Shown piece after piece: positions 24,153-32,501 of a stretch of DNA of 32,911 nucleotides. A program made the translations under genes and the position numbers. Location: positions 1 to 32,911 of the forward strand of contig JANYGK010000041.1 in assembly GCA_025362395.1 (NCBI GenBank), given 5' to 3'. The notes under the pieces are model-generated. The model worked only from the letters and a program-made list of their open reading frames with translations. It did no database searches and was not told the DNA's origin. Every line of letters begins with the position of its first letter. Positions within the stretch are counted from its first letter, which is position 1. This DNA comes from Bacteroidota bacterium. GTDB lineage: Bacteria > Bacteroidota > Bacteroidia > B-17B0 > Aurantibacillaceae.

Positions 24153-24806
24153 ATGAAAAACCTTTCTTTAATTATAAATGGAGTATTAGCTGTTGCAGTG
24201 GCGATTTTATTTTATCAGGTACATTCTTTAAAAACATCGGGTGTAACTGTTCAGGAACTTGATACACCGATCAACGATTCTAATAAAAATAAAATTTCAA
24301 TTAACGAGGTTGGTCCAACTAATCTTGCAGATGCTAAAATGGCATTTTTAAATGTAGATTCTATTAATTCAAAGTATTTACTTATTACTGATTATTCAAA
24401 AAAAATGAAAGGACAGGTTCAATCCTTAGAAGGCCAGATAGAAAGTATGACAGGTACTTTTCAGACAGAATATGAAGCTTACCAACAGTCTGCACAAGCG
24501 GGCGTTGCTCCTCAAAGCGAAATGTTAAAAATGGAAGAGAACTTAAAACGTAAACAAGATGAAATTAAAAATAAACAACTTCAGTTACAAAATCTCCAAT
24601 ATGATCAACAAGATAAAATAGTGGAGCTTAATAAAAAACTACAGGAGGTGGTAGACAAATACAATAATGGAAAATTTGATTACGTATTTTCTTATTCTGA
24701 AACGGTTCCAATTTTAGTTTTCAAAAACAGGAAATTAGATATCAGTAATGATATAATAAACATTTTGAATGAAGAATATAAAAAATCGAAAGTAAAAAGT
24801 AAATAA
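24153..24806 (+). CDS. OmpH/Skp-like periplasmic chaperone
   Basis: A 217-residue protein with one N-terminal hydrophobic segment (about 4-23) that is either an uncleaved membrane anchor or a signal peptide. The body is a long charged coiled coil (about 75-160, rich in Gln/Glu/Lys, with NLKRKQDEIKNKQLQLQNLQ) and a short beta C-terminus FDYVFSYSETVPILVF, the pattern of OmpH/Skp chaperones that hold unfolded outer-membrane proteins. The MAFLNVDSINSKY segment matches the start of the OmpH domain. It overlaps the MazG-like gene by one base (TAATG), so they form an operon, though their roles look unrelated. The domain is slightly longer than classical Skp. Confidence 0.85.
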   Translation: MKNLSLIINGVLAVAVAILFYQVHSLKTSGVTVQELDTPINDSNKNKISINEVGPTNLADAKMAFLNVDSINSKYLLITDYSKKMKGQVQSLEGQIESMTGTFQTEYEAYQQSAQAGVAPQSEMLKMEENLKRKQDEIKNKQLQLQNLQYDQQDKIVELNKKLQEVVDKYNNGKFDYVFSYSETVPILVFKNRKLDISNDIINILNEEYKKSKVKSK

Positions 24807-25207
24807 TGGAAGACAAAAAAGCATTACTAAGCAAAATTATGCATGTGCACCAATTTCATGAAACCTTTAAAATTGGTAATGCAAACGCCCCGACTTTAAT
24901 TGATGAAAGAGATTATACCCTGCGTTATAATTTAATTAAGGAAGAGAATGACGAATACCTTGATGCTTGCAAAGCGGGTGACCTTGTTGAGATAGCCGAT
25001 GCTTTAGGTGACCAGTTGTATATATTATTCGGCACTGTATTAAAGCACGGTTTACAACATAAAATTGAAGAAGTGTTTGACGAGATCCAAAGAAGCAATA
25101 TGAGTAAATTGGATGAACACGGAAACCCTATTTACAGGGAAGACGGAAAAATTTTGAAAAGTAATTTATATTTCAGACCTGATATTAAAAAAATACTGGA
25201 TAAATAA
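24806..25207 (+). CDS. MazG-like nucleoside triphosphate pyrophosphohydrolase
   Basis: A 133-residue all-alpha NTP pyrophosphatase. The metal-binding EExxE motif is at 46-50 (EENDE) and the second acidic pair is in EIADALGDQLY (Glu62, Asp65, Asp69), the pattern of the MazG/HisE/dUTPase-2 superfamily, which hydrolyses (d)NTPs to monophosphates and pyrophosphate. The extra N-terminal KIMHVHQFHETFKI is the feature of the phage and bacterial 'phosphoribosyl-ATP diphosphatase-like' subgroup. The substrate may be a damaged or noncanonical nucleotide. It is coupled to the OmpH-like gene upstream and is the last forward gene before a converging methyltransferase. Confidence 0.87.
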   Translation: MEDKKALLSKIMHVHQFHETFKIGNANAPTLIDERDYTLRYNLIKEENDEYLDACKAGDLVEIADALGDQLYILFGTVLKHGLQHKIEEVFDEIQRSNMSKLDEHGNPIYREDGKILKSNLYFRPDIKKILDK

Positions 25208-25283
25208 TTTTCATCACTTTGTGAGTTCCCGGCGGAACTTAAAATAATAATAACAATACTTATGATTATTGAACTTCTTTAAT

Positions 25284-25955
25284 TCATTCCAAACGATAAA
25301 TGATTCCTTCTAAATACCGTTTATTTTTTTTGGTATAAAATACTTTAAAATCATTGCGTTCAAATACCTCTTTATATTTTGGGTTCAGGTAAATGCAATA
25401 CACCTTCCTGGGATAAAGGCTGACACTTATTTTAATATTATCCACTACTTTTTGTAAAATAGCAGCTCCAAAAGGATTAAAAAAATAAAATACGGCGGTA
25501 TCTGCCGGGATCTCATAAACGATGGCATCCGAAAAGGCAAAGTGAATAAGGCTTCCAGGGTTTTGTTTTTTATAGACCAGCTTATTTTCATTGGCGTCTT
25601 TAATTAATTCAAGCGCTATATCAATACCTATTAAATTTGTAAAACCGCATTGTTCCGCTACAAACAAGGCCCTCCCTTTGCCGCAGCCGTAATCAATAAA
25701 CGGTAAAACTTTCGTTTCAATCGGGATATGGTTAAATATAGAAAATAGTATATAATAGCTGGCGCCCTGGTAATGGTGGTTTTGATCAGAATCTTTTCCT
25801 GCCAAAGTTAAGTTATTAAGGTTAACAATGCGGTGGGTATTGATCCCCAGCTGTTTTTCGTACTTCCCTTCATGGGTCAGCATCCTGAATGTATTTACAA
25901 AACCGCGGTAAAAAAGCGACCTCAAAAAATAATAAATATATTGGAATACCTTCAT
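25284..25955 (-). CDS. Class I SAM-dependent methyltransferase
   Basis: A cytoplasmic methyltransferase. The SAM-binding loop is LPFIDYGCGKGRALFVA, followed by LIGIDIALELI (motif II acidic residue) and AVFYFFNPFGA (motif IV). The HYQGASYYILFSIFNHIP segment ahead of motif I is characteristic of a Bacteroidota subfamily of unknown substrate. I place the start at 25955 (223 residues, MKVFQYIYYFLRSLFYRG). An in-frame ATG at 26018 would add 21 residues and leave only 17 bases before the divergent RSH gene. A TAnnTTTG box lies 5 bases upstream of 25955, which favours the shorter form. Function beyond methyl transfer is unknown. Confidence 0.8.
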   Translation of the reverse strand: MKVFQYIYYFLRSLFYRGFVNTFRMLTHEGKYEKQLGINTHRIVNLNNLTLAGKDSDQNHHYQGASYYILFSIFNHIPIETKVLPFIDYGCGKGRALFVAEQCGFTNLIGIDIALELIKDANENKLVYKKQNPGSLIHFAFSDAIVYEIPADTAVFYFFNPFGAAILQKVVDNIKISVSLYPRKVYCIYLNPKYKEVFERNDFKVFYTKKNKRYLEGIIYRLE

Positions 25956-25960
25956 CGCCT

Positions 25961-25968
25961 CAAATGTA
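25961..25968 (-). promoter_or_regulatory. Candidate -7 box (TACATTTG) before the methyltransferase
   Basis: On the reverse strand TACATTTG matches TAnnTTTG and ends 5 bases before the ATG at 25955. If used, the message would be leaderless or nearly so. It supports the shorter start. No clear -33 element accompanies it. Confidence 0.35.
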
Positions 25969-26035
25969 CTATCTTGTCTAATACTATTGATAATTTTAAT
26001 AAAAAAAATTACCTTCATACCAACAAACAGCTCGT

Positions 26036-28234
26036 ATGGAAATTGATTTAGAAGCAGAAAAAAAGGAAATATTAAACCGTTACAAAAATTTAATAAAAGC
26101 CTGTAAACGACGCTTAGAGAAAGGTGATAAGGAAATTATACGCAAAGCATTTGAAGTAGCTGTTGAAGCTCACAAAGAAATGCGCCGTAAATCCGGCGAG
26201 CCTTATATTTACCATCCCATTGCCGTTGCCCAAATTTGTGCCGAAGAAATTGGCTTGGGAACCACTTCTATTGTATGCGCGTTATTGCACGATACCGTGG
26301 AAGATACTGAAATGACGGTTGAGGACGTTAAAGGAATGTTCGGGGAAAAAGTGTCCCAAATTATTGACGGGCTAACAAAAATATCAGGAGTATTTGATCA
26401 AACTTCTTCTATACAGGCAGAAAATTTCAGAAAAATGTTGCTCACACTTTCGGAAGATGTGCGGGTAATTTTAATAAAACTGGCAGACCGTTTACACAAC
26501 ATGCGTACACTTGATCACATGAAGCGTGACAAGCAAATGAAAATTGCGGGCGAAACACTTTACCTGTATGCCCCATTGGCGCATCGTTTGGGTTTAAACG
26601 CTATTAAATCGGAGCTTGAAGATCTTGGCTTGAAATATACAAATGAAGATTGGTATAATGATATTGTAAGGCGTTTAGCGGAAACGGATGCTGCCAGGAA
26701 AAAATTCATTAAAAATTTTATTGATCCTTTAAATGATATTTTAAAAGAACAGGGCTTTAATTTTAAAATTTACGGCAGGCCAAAATCTATTTACTCTATT
26801 TATAATAAAATTAAAAATAAAGGCGTGCCTTTTGATGAGATCTATGATCTGTTCGCCATTCGTATTATTATTGATACTGCAATAGATAAAGAAAAAGCGG
26901 ACTGTTGGAAAATTTATTCAATTATAACAGATTTCTATCATCCAAATCCTGACAGGTTAAGAGATTGGATCTCTACGCCTAAAAGTAATGGTTACGAAAG
27001 CTTACATACCACGGTAATGGGCCCGGAAGGTAAGTGGGTGGAAGTTCAGATCAGGACCGTGCGCATGGATGAACTTGCGGAAATGGGCTACGCCGCACAT
27101 TGGAAATATAAAGATGCCGCTGCGGAAAAAGAAAGTAATTTAGAGAACTGGTTACGCCGTATCCGCGAATTACTTGATAATCCTGATCCTAACGCGCTTG
27201 AATTTATTGATGATTTTAAACTGAATTTATTTGCTGACGAAATTTTTGTGTTTACTCCTAAAGGAGAAATGAAAACGCTCCCTGTAACAGCGACAGCGCT
27301 CGATTTCGCTTTCGAAATTCATACCAAAGTTGGAGAGCATTGCATTGGCGCTAAAGTAAATCATAAGTTAGTACCTTTAAGCTACCGGCTAAAAAGCGGC
27401 GACCAGGTAGAAATTTTAACCTCCGGCAAACAGGTGCCTAAAGAGGACTGGATCAATTATGTAGTAACGGCAAGGGCAAAATCTAAAATAAAAAGCGCGC
27501 TTAAAGAAAGCCGCCGTAAAATTGGAGAAGAAGGAAAAGAATTACTGGAGAAAAAGTTTTATAAATGTAAATTGGATTATACTTTGCAGAACGTGAATGA
27601 ATTTGTATCGTTTTTAAAATTGCCCTCTTCCGGTGAATTATTTTACAGGACAGCTTTGGGGAATATTGATATAAATGAAATTAAAGAGTTTGTAGAGTTC
27701 AAACATCATCCTGAAAAATTTAAACCTAAAAAGAAGGAAAATAGAATAGAGGAGCTGGTAACTACTGTTCGCGGAAGCTCAGATATGTTAGTGATCGGTG
27801 ATGATATGCAGAAACTGGATTACGGCCTGTCACCTTGCTGCAGCCCCATTCCGGGAGATGATGTATTTGGCTTTGTAACCGTAAACGAAGGTATTAAAAT
27901 ACACAGGGTTAATTGTCCCAATGCCGTAAAATTGCTTTCTAATTATGCTTACAGGGTTGTAAAAGCAAAGTGGAATAACGACCATTTAATCTCTTTTTTA
28001 GCAGGTATAAAAATTAAGGGAACAGATGAAATAGGCTTGGTGAATAATGTGACCAAAGTTATTTCGAGCCAGTTAAATATTAATATGCGCTCTATCAGAT
28101 TTGATACGGAAGATGGTATTTTTGACGGAACTATCATGGTATTTGTGCATGATGCAAAACATTTAAATCATTTAATTGATAATTTATTGAAAGTAAAAGG
28201 TGTAACAAATGTTACCCGTATCGACAGTAATTAA
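26036..28234 (+). CDS. RelA/SpoT-type bifunctional (p)ppGpp synthetase/hydrolase (RSH)
   Basis: A 732-residue long RSH enzyme that makes and degrades the stringent-response alarmone (p)ppGpp. Domains in order: HD hydrolase (about 35-190; His60, His85-Asp86 in LLHDTVEDT, intact, so hydrolysis is expected), synthetase (about 240-365, with [14 protein letters not shown] and the [22 protein letters not shown] motif), TGS (about 400-465, [23 protein letters not shown]), a zinc-finger/helical region with [10 protein letters not shown] near residue 600, and a C-terminal ACT domain (about 655-730). Length is normal. It is divergent from the methyltransferase and 16 bases upstream of the Fur-family gene, so the two are probably cotranscribed. 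Confidence 0.96.
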   Translation: MEIDLEAEKKEILNRYKNLIKACKRRLEKGDKEIIRKAFEVAVEAHKEMRRKSGEPYIYHPIAVAQICAEEIGLGTTSIVCALLHDTVEDTEMTVEDVKGMFGEKVSQIIDGLTKISGVFDQTSSIQAENFRKMLLTLSEDVRVILIKLADRLHNMRTLDHMKRDKQMKIAGETLYLYAPLAHRLGLNAIKSELEDLGLKYTNEDWYNDIVRRLAETDAARKKFIKNFIDPLNDILKEQGFNFKIYGRPKSIYSIYNKIKNKGVPFDEIYDLFAIRIIIDTAIDKEKADCWKIYSIITDFYHPNPDRLRDWISTPKSNGYESLHTTVMGPEGKWVEVQIRTVRMDELAEMGYAAHWKYKDAAAEKESNLENWLRRIRELLDNPDPNALEFIDDFKLNLFADEIFVFTPKGEMKTLPVTATALDFAFEIHTKVGEHCIGAKVNHKLVPLSYRLKSGDQVEILTSGKQVPKEDWINYVVTARAKSKIKSALKESRRKIGEEGKELLEKKFYKCKLDYTLQNVNEFVSFLKLPSSGELFYRTALGNIDINEIKEFVEFKHHPEKFKPKKKENRIEELVTTVRGSSDMLVIGDDMQKLDYGLSPCCSPIPGDDVFGFVTVNEGIKIHRVNCPNAVKLLSNYAYRVVKAKWNNDHLISFLAGIKIKGTDEIGLVNNVTKVISSQLNINMRSIRFDTEDGIFDGTIMVFVHDAKHLNHLIDNLLKVKGVTNVTRIDSN

Positions 28235-28241
28235 AAGGAGG
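28233..28241 (+). promoter_or_regulatory. Strong Shine-Dalgarno site that fixes the Fur-family start
   Basis: AAAAGGAGG ends 9 bases before the ATG at 28251 and overlaps the last two bases of the RSH gene. This near-perfect anti-16S match is unusual in this window, where most starts have no SD sequence. It selects 28251 over an upstream in-frame ATG at 28209. Confidence 0.75.
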
Positions 28242-28250
28242 AAAAGAAAC

Positions 28251-28736
28251 ATGACACAGGAAACAAAAGAAGCGGTTGAAAAAATACTGACCGATTACCT
28301 TGAAAGAAATAAACACCGTAAAACCTCTGAAAGGTTTGCTATCCTGAATGAAATTTATTCTCACGACGGGCATTTTGATATTGAAGGCCTGTATGTAATG
28401 ATGAAAAATAAAAAGTACCGTGTGAGCCGTGCAACACTTTATAATAATATTGAATTACTGTTAGAAGCAGGCTTAGTGATCAAACACCAGTTTGGTAAGA
28501 ACCTTGCACAATTTGAAAAAGCCTATAAATTTAAACAGCACGATCATTTAATTTGCAGCGATTGCGAAAAAGTGTTCGAATTTTGTGACCCGCGCATCAT
28601 GCAAATTCAAAAAATGGCTGAGGACATGCTGAAATTCGACGTGTCTCATCATTCTTTAAATTTCTTTGCCAAGTGCCGGATATTAAAGGAAAACGGCACT
28701 TGTGAGCATAAACCGGCTAAAATAAATATACTGTAA
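28251..28736 (+). CDS. Fur-family transcriptional regulator
   Basis: A 161-residue Fur/PerR/Zur-family repressor. The N-terminal winged helix is at about 15-95 ([30 protein letters not shown], then [21 protein letters not shown] as recognition helix). The dimerisation domain has [20 protein letters not shown] with a CxxC pair, and a C-terminal cysteine pair, [12 protein letters not shown], resembling the structural zinc site. The regulated metal or peroxide signal cannot be assigned from sequence. Fur usually has HHDH in this position and HDHLIC is intermediate. The strong SD and following spacing define the start. It is downstream of and probably cotranscribed with RSH. Confidence 0.92.
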   Translation: MTQETKEAVEKILTDYLERNKHRKTSERFAILNEIYSHDGHFDIEGLYVMMKNKKYRVSRATLYNNIELLLEAGLVIKHQFGKNLAQFEKAYKFKQHDHLICSDCEKVFEFCDPRIMQIQKMAEDMLKFDVSHHSLNFFAKCRILKENGTCEHKPAKINIL

Positions 28737-28792
28737 TACCAATAGGTTTTTAATTCAATAATCATTAACTTAGCAATTCAATATTAAGTGTT

Positions 28793-29140
28793 ATGGTGTT
28801 CAATTATAATATTTCAGAAGAAGTTAACTGCCAAATACTAAAATTAAGCGGCGAATTAATTGATAAACATCAGGCTATTGAATTAATTAAATCAATAGAT
28901 GAATTACTGGATACGGATCATAACAAGTGGGCTATCGATCTGTCAGATTTAAAGTATATGAACAGCAGCGGGTTAAATGTACTTATTCAAATATTGACCA
29001 AAACACGCAATAAAGGAGGCGAAAGCGTTATTTTTAACGTAAGTAAAAAAGTAAATGAATTATTGGTGATTACTAAATTAAATACGCTTTTTAAAGTTTC
29101 TGAAACTAAGGAAGAAGCGTTGACTAAGCTAGCTAAATAG
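28793..29140 (+). CDS. STAS-domain anti-sigma factor antagonist-like protein
   Basis: A 115-residue single STAS domain. The phospho-acceptor region reads AIDLSDLKYMNSSGLNVLIQIL, with Ser58/Ser59 in the position of SpoIIAA Ser58. NVSKKVNELLVITKLNTLFKV is the usual C-terminal helix-strand segment. Such proteins bind an anti-sigma factor/kinase to release a sigma factor, or act in related partner switches. No kinase or phosphatase partner of that kind is adjacent (the neighbouring phosphatase is a tyrosine type). The stop overlaps that gene's stop by 8 bases from the opposite strand. A distinct promoter is not evident in the 56-base gap. Confidence 0.87.
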   Translation: MVFNYNISEEVNCQILKLSGELIDKHQAIELIKSIDELLDTDHNKWAIDLSDLKYMNSSGLNVLIQILTKTRNKGGESVIFNVSKKVNELLVITKLNTLFKVSETKEEALTKLAK

Positions 29141-29594
29141 ATTGCTTTAAGGCAATTACGGCGCACGCTTTATACACCATTCCAAACGCATCTTCAAAGC
29201 CTTGCTCACCGCCAAAATAAGGATCAGGAACTTCCAAATTTTTTCCGGGATGTAATGAATTCAAAAGCAGATCAACTTTTTCTTTATTCGCATTATTTTT
29301 AGCAAGAGCTAGCACGTTTTTCAAATTACTTTTATCCATTACAAATATCCTGTCAAACGCATCAAAATCTTTTTCATTGAACTGTCTCGCTCTTAAATTT
29401 GAAAGATCAATGGCGTGTTTCCGGGCATTCTCAACAGTCCGTTTATCGGGAGCTTCACCAATATGGTAGTTGGACGTACCTGCTGAATCTACTGTTATTT
29501 TAAGATCATGGTCTTTAATTAATTTAAGCATAATACCCTCCGCCAATGGCGAACGGCAAATGTTACCCAAGCAAACCATTAATATTTTTTCCAT
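29133..29594 (-). CDS. Low-molecular-weight protein-tyrosine phosphatase
   Basis: A 153-residue LMW-PTP. The P-loop CLGNICRS (Cys8 nucleophile, Arg14, Ser15) is at the N-terminus and the general-acid loop VPDPYFGG carries Asp124, so all catalytic residues are present at the usual length. In many bacteria these phosphatases act opposite a tyrosine autokinase (Wzc type) in exopolysaccharide control; no such kinase is in the window. The gene converges on the STAS gene with an 8-base 3' overlap and lies 100 bases downstream of the YbjN-like gene on its own strand. That gap holds no other gene. Confidence 0.93.
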   Translation of the reverse strand: MEKILMVCLGNICRSPLAEGIMLKLIKDHDLKITVDSAGTSNYHIGEAPDKRTVENARKHAIDLSNLRARQFNEKDFDAFDRIFVMDKSNLKNVLALAKNNANKEKVDLLLNSLHPGKNLEVPDPYFGGEQGFEDAFGMVYKACAVIALKQSI

Positions 29595-29694
29595 TTTTCA
29601 GCTAATAGTTAAGCACATAAATTATTCCGACTATGTATATTTATAATTCAAATACCTTTAGATTTTTCTTTACTCAGTGGTGAATTTTAATGCT

Positions 29695-30087
29695 TTATTC
29701 CGTTGGAACAAATTCGCTTTTCTCCGCATAAAATGCCGTCTTGGTTAGCAACATCACAATATGGTCTGCGGTTAAAGTATTGACCTCTGTGGTATGTTTT
29801 AAAAAAACAGACTCTTCCATTACAGCATAAGCCAAAGAACTCAAACCATAATTCCGTTGAAGAAGGTATAATAAAAAATCTTCTTTATTTTCTTTAGGAA
29901 TTCCGCATAAAGGACAAACAATCTGCAACAAAAATTGATTTTCCTGCTCCCATACATCAACCATAATATCAAAACGACCTTTCTTTAAGTTCCATTGCCC
30001 GGGCTGCTCTCCGCGAATATCTTCAACCTTTAATCCTAAAGCAACAATGGCTTCGTCCACTAATTTATAACAATCTTCTAATTTCAT
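29695..30087 (-). CDS. YbjN-domain/type III secretion chaperone-like protein
   Basis: A 130-residue protein with the CesT/YbjN-like alpha-beta arrangement: an N-terminal helix (LEDCYKLVDEAIVALGL), then a run of strands (RFDIMVDVWEQENQFLLQIVCPL), two mid helices (FLLYLLQRNYGLSSLAYAV) and a final strand/helix segment that ends in KTAFYAEKSEFVP. Members of this fold are small soluble chaperones or adaptors with no enzymatic motif. The gene overlaps the class IV aminotransferase by 4 bases (ATGA on the reverse strand), so translation is coupled. A CxxC-like motif (Cys59 and Cys62 region, VCPLCG) might bind a metal. Confidence 0.72.
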   Translation of the reverse strand: MKLEDCYKLVDEAIVALGLKVEDIRGEQPGQWNLKKGRFDIMVDVWEQENQFLLQIVCPLCGIPKENKEDFLLYLLQRNYGLSSLAYAVMEESVFLKHTTEVNTLTADHIVMLLTKTAFYAEKSEFVPTE

Positions 30088-30932
30088 GCTTGAGCTGATT
30101 CATTTAATTTTTCCGTAAAAAATACGGCTGTACGATTTGTGTAAAATTTGTTTTTAAACTGCCCCACCCATTGTATACCTTTTACAGCGTTAGTTAAAAA
30201 TAATTCATCCCCGTTAGTTAATGTATGTACCGTAAGCGGTTGTTCAAACACAAGGATTTTGTGTTGTTTAGCAAATTCAATAATTTGCTTTCTCATTACG
30301 CCGTCTACACAACCCTCTGTAATTGGAGAAGTATAGAGTACGCCGTTTTTAACGATAAAAATATTAGAACTGATCGATTCCACAATATTACCGGTATCAT
30401 TTATCAATAAACATTCATCTAACCGTAAAGATGTTTTAGTTAAACCAGCCATTACATATAATAGCGAACTGCCTGTTTTAATATTCGAAATTTTATTAAT
30501 CGGTTTTCTTATTTCAGCATACACATCTACCCACAAGCCTTTCTGATTAAGCGTATATCCTTTATCTTCAATAGATTCACTTTCAATTAAAAAAGAAATA
30601 TCGTTGGTTACCGGAGTGTAATGTCCACCCTCATTTCTGAAAATAGTTAAACGCAGACGGGCATCAGAAGCTAAATTATTTTTTTTAACAAGCTCTATTA
30701 TTAAATGTTCAATGTTGGCTGACGTAAATTCAGCGGGAACATTCATGCGAAGCGTGGTCATACCAAGTTTAACACGCTTTACGTGATCAGCCAAAAACAT
30801 AACTTTACCGTTACTTAAACGAATGCTTTCAAACAGGGAGTCACCGTACCTAAATGCCCTATTGTTAAAGCTTAGGGCGGGCTCATATAAGCTTATGAGG
30901 TGTCCGTTATATATACAGTAAGTATCAAGCAT
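30084..30932 (-). CDS. Class IV aminotransferase (BCAT/PabC-type)
   Basis: A 282-residue fold-type IV PLP enzyme. The N-terminal SFNNRAFRYGDSLFESIR is the conserved substrate-cleft segment, Lys152 in ISNIKTGSSLLYVM is the PLP-binding lysine, and ECLLINDTGNIVESISSNIFIV is the E-x-x-SSN PLP motif. The family covers branched-chain aminotransferase, D-amino-acid aminotransferase and aminodeoxychorismate lyase; the length and short N-terminus fit PabC or D-amino-acid types as well as BCAT, so I leave it unnamed. It is first in a two-gene unit with the YbjN-like gene. A 69-base gap follows the GT4 gene on the same strand. Confidence 0.87.
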   Translation of the reverse strand: MLDTYCIYNGHLISLYEPALSFNNRAFRYGDSLFESIRLSNGKVMFLADHVKRVKLGMTTLRMNVPAEFTSANIEHLIIELVKKNNLASDARLRLTIFRNEGGHYTPVTNDISFLIESESIEDKGYTLNQKGLWVDVYAEIRKPINKISNIKTGSSLLYVMAGLTKTSLRLDECLLINDTGNIVESISSNIFIVKNGVLYTSPITEGCVDGVMRKQIIEFAKQHKILVFEQPLTVHTLTNGDELFLTNAVKGIQWVGQFKNKFYTNRTAVFFTEKLNESAQA

Positions 30933-31001
30933 TTCAGGCAGTAAAGGTATGAATTTTACAATAGATCTTAAAAGTAAATAGGGCAGCGGGCGCGGTAGGA
31001 A

Positions 31002-32042
31002 TTATTTACCGCAAATACTCAGTAATTCATCCACCCACGTATCAGGAGAAATTGTTTTTGAAAGTCCGTGCGATACTTCACTCATATTTTGTAATTCGAT
31101 GCCGGTGAGAGAAATTATTTTTTTCATGCTTTCTTTTATCCCTGTTACGCTTCCTGAAATAAAAGTAAAGCCATTTATAGTTTCTCTCAAAAACGCATCC
31201 TTAGCGCCCACCTTATCGCTTAACAAAAGCGGGAACCCTGAAGCCGCAAACTCATGTACCACTACACCCCAGGGCTCAAAGCGGCTGGGTAAAATAAATA
31301 CGCCGGTTTGCATAGTATAATGTGCCAAATCTTTTGGCTGTACAAAACCAAAGTGTTTTATTTTAGGATGCACAACAGGTTCAACATCTCCTATTCCAAG
31401 GCACCATAACTCCCAGTCATTAGGATACTCATCTTGTAATTCAATAAACGCCTGCCATAATTCTTTAATACCCTTAAACTCGTAATACCGGCCAACATAT
31501 AAAAAGCGTTTCGGGAAAAATGTTTTCTTTTGCTCTTTCTGTGCTTCATATACCGAGTTAAAATAAGCCAAATCACAACTGTAAAACCCTGTGTGTATAG
31601 TATCCTGTTTAAAGCCAAGTTTCGATACATATTTTTTTTGTGATTCACCGGGCACCCAAGCGTGCGAAAATATAGTTAATAAGGTGAACGGGCTGATAAT
31701 GGTTGCCAAGCGTTGTTTTAATGAGCCCGTCCAATGCGTATCGCAGGTCATAACCGTAGGAATTTTTTTGAAATAAGATTTGCTTATTTTCAGATACTCC
31801 TTATCTATCCAGCCGCTGCATACAATTACATCGGGGTGTATGGAATTAACTAATTGCGTAAGTTGTTGTAAAGTATAATCCGATTTTGAGTAGAGTTTTA
31901 ATGTTGGATTTATATTAAACTTAAAAGGCGCTTCTTTATTTACCGGCCATCTTATAATATGCACTTCTCCATGCTCTGCCAGTTTATTGCAGCACGCTAA
32001 AAAGTATTCTGCAATTTCGGTATATAAAAAAACAAACTTCAT
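31002..32042 (-). CDS. Family 4 glycosyltransferase
   Basis: A 346-residue GT4. The N-terminal domain is compact (VFLYTEIAEYFLACCNKLAEHGEVHIIRWPVNK) and the C-terminal donor-binding domain has FLYVGRYYEFKGIKELWQAF and FILPSRFEPWGVVVHEFAASGFPLLLSDKVG, the family signature. It stands apart from the main polysaccharide locus, between housekeeping genes, and is more like a stand-alone transferase for lipooligosaccharide or similar. It lies downstream of the L31 gene on the same strand, but a hairpin terminator at 32062-32094 separates them. Its own promoter, if any, must overlap this 74-base gap; only an imperfect TATTTTTA box is seen. Confidence 0.9.
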   Translation of the reverse strand: MKFVFLYTEIAEYFLACCNKLAEHGEVHIIRWPVNKEAPFKFNINPTLKLYSKSDYTLQQLTQLVNSIHPDVIVCSGWIDKEYLKISKSYFKKIPTVMTCDTHWTGSLKQRLATIISPFTLLTIFSHAWVPGESQKKYVSKLGFKQDTIHTGFYSCDLAYFNSVYEAQKEQKKTFFPKRFLYVGRYYEFKGIKELWQAFIELQDEYPNDWELWCLGIGDVEPVVHPKIKHFGFVQPKDLAHYTMQTGVFILPSRFEPWGVVVHEFAASGFPLLLSDKVGAKDAFLRETINGFTFISGSVTGIKESMKKIISLTGIELQNMSEVSHGLSKTISPDTWVDELLSICGK

Positions 32043-32061
32043 GGACGCTAAAAATACAAAT

Positions 32062-32094
32062 AAAAAAATCCATCAACTTTAAAAGAAGATGGAT
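32062..32094 (-). terminator. Rho-independent terminator after the L31 gene
   Basis: On the reverse strand ATCCATC and GATGGAT (plus-strand 32088-32094 and 32068-32074) form a 7-bp stem with a 13-base loop. The stem is followed by a run of T residues (A-run at 32062-32068 on the plus strand). It sits 22 bases past the L31 stop, so it ends that transcript. Confidence 0.65.
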
Positions 32095-32116
32095 CTTAAG
32101 ACTATCACTATAAATA

Positions 32117-32368
32117 TTAAGCTTTTTTAGAGTAACGTGATTTAAATTTATCAATACGTCCTGCCGTATCTACCAACATTTGTTTTCCTGTATAAAAAGG
32201 ATGAGACGTCATAGAGATATCTAATTTTACTAATGGGTATTCAACACCATCTTCATATACAATCGTATCTTTAGTATCTGAACACGATTTAGTTAAAAAA
32301 GAGTAACCGTTAGACATATCTTTAAATACAACTAATCTGTAATTTTCAGGGTGAATTTCTGCTTTCAT
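32117..32368 (-). CDS. rpmE2: 50S ribosomal protein L31, type B (zinc-free form)
   Basis: An 83-residue ribosomal protein. [24 protein letters not shown] and [20 protein letters not shown] are the type B L31 signature; the CxxC zinc-binding pairs of the C+ form are absent. Type B L31 replaces the zinc form under zinc limitation in species having both. Here it may be the only copy, which a one-window view cannot decide. It has a well-formed promoter upstream and a terminator downstream, so it is a single-gene unit. Confidence 0.96.
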   Translation of the reverse strand: MKAEIHPENYRLVVFKDMSNGYSFLTKSCSDTKDTIVYEDGVEYPLVKLDISMTSHPFYTGKQMLVDTAGRIDKFKSRYSKKA

Positions 32369-32406
32369 GTTATAATCAATTATTTATTTCAAAAAAATTT
32401 GGAACG

Positions 32407-32436
32407 CAAAGATAGTAAAATTTTATATACTACAAG
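32407..32436 (-). promoter_or_regulatory. Bacteroidota-type promoter for rpmE2
   Basis: On the reverse strand TATCTTTG (plus 32407-32414) matches the -7 consensus TAnnTTTG, and TTG (plus 32433-32435) lies 18 bases upstream, close to the expected -33 spacing. It predicts a leader of roughly 30 bases before the ATG at 32368. This is the best-formed promoter in the window. Confidence 0.65.
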
Positions 32437-32487
32437 TATTAATTACGATAAAACAATATAATTTCTTTTAATTCGTTATTAAAAGTA

Positions 32488-32495
32488 TAAATTTG
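32488..32495 (+). promoter_or_regulatory. Candidate -7 box (TAAATTTG) before the edge lipoprotein gene
   Basis: TAAATTTG matches TAnnTTTG and ends 6 bases before the ATG at 32502, giving a very short or absent leader. A weak T-rich -33 (TTTT at 32466-32469) is at the right distance. It lies in the 133-base divergent gap opposite the rpmE2 promoter. Confidence 0.4.
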
Positions 32496-32501
32496 TAATT
32501 C

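Noticed and set aside
25222-25241. Hairpin AGTTCC-CGGC-GGAACT as a terminator between converging genes
   Set aside because: The stem is short (6 bp plus weak outer pairs) and no T-run follows on either strand. It may still be a weak structure, but a terminator call is not supported.
25956-26018. Longer N-terminus for the methyltransferase
   Set aside because: It would leave only 17 bases to the divergent RSH gene and adds a non-conserved tail; a -7 box lies just before the shorter start.
28209-28250. Upstream start for the Fur-family gene
   Set aside because: The extra 14 residues overlap the end of RSH and lack similarity to the family; the strong SD points to ATG 28251.
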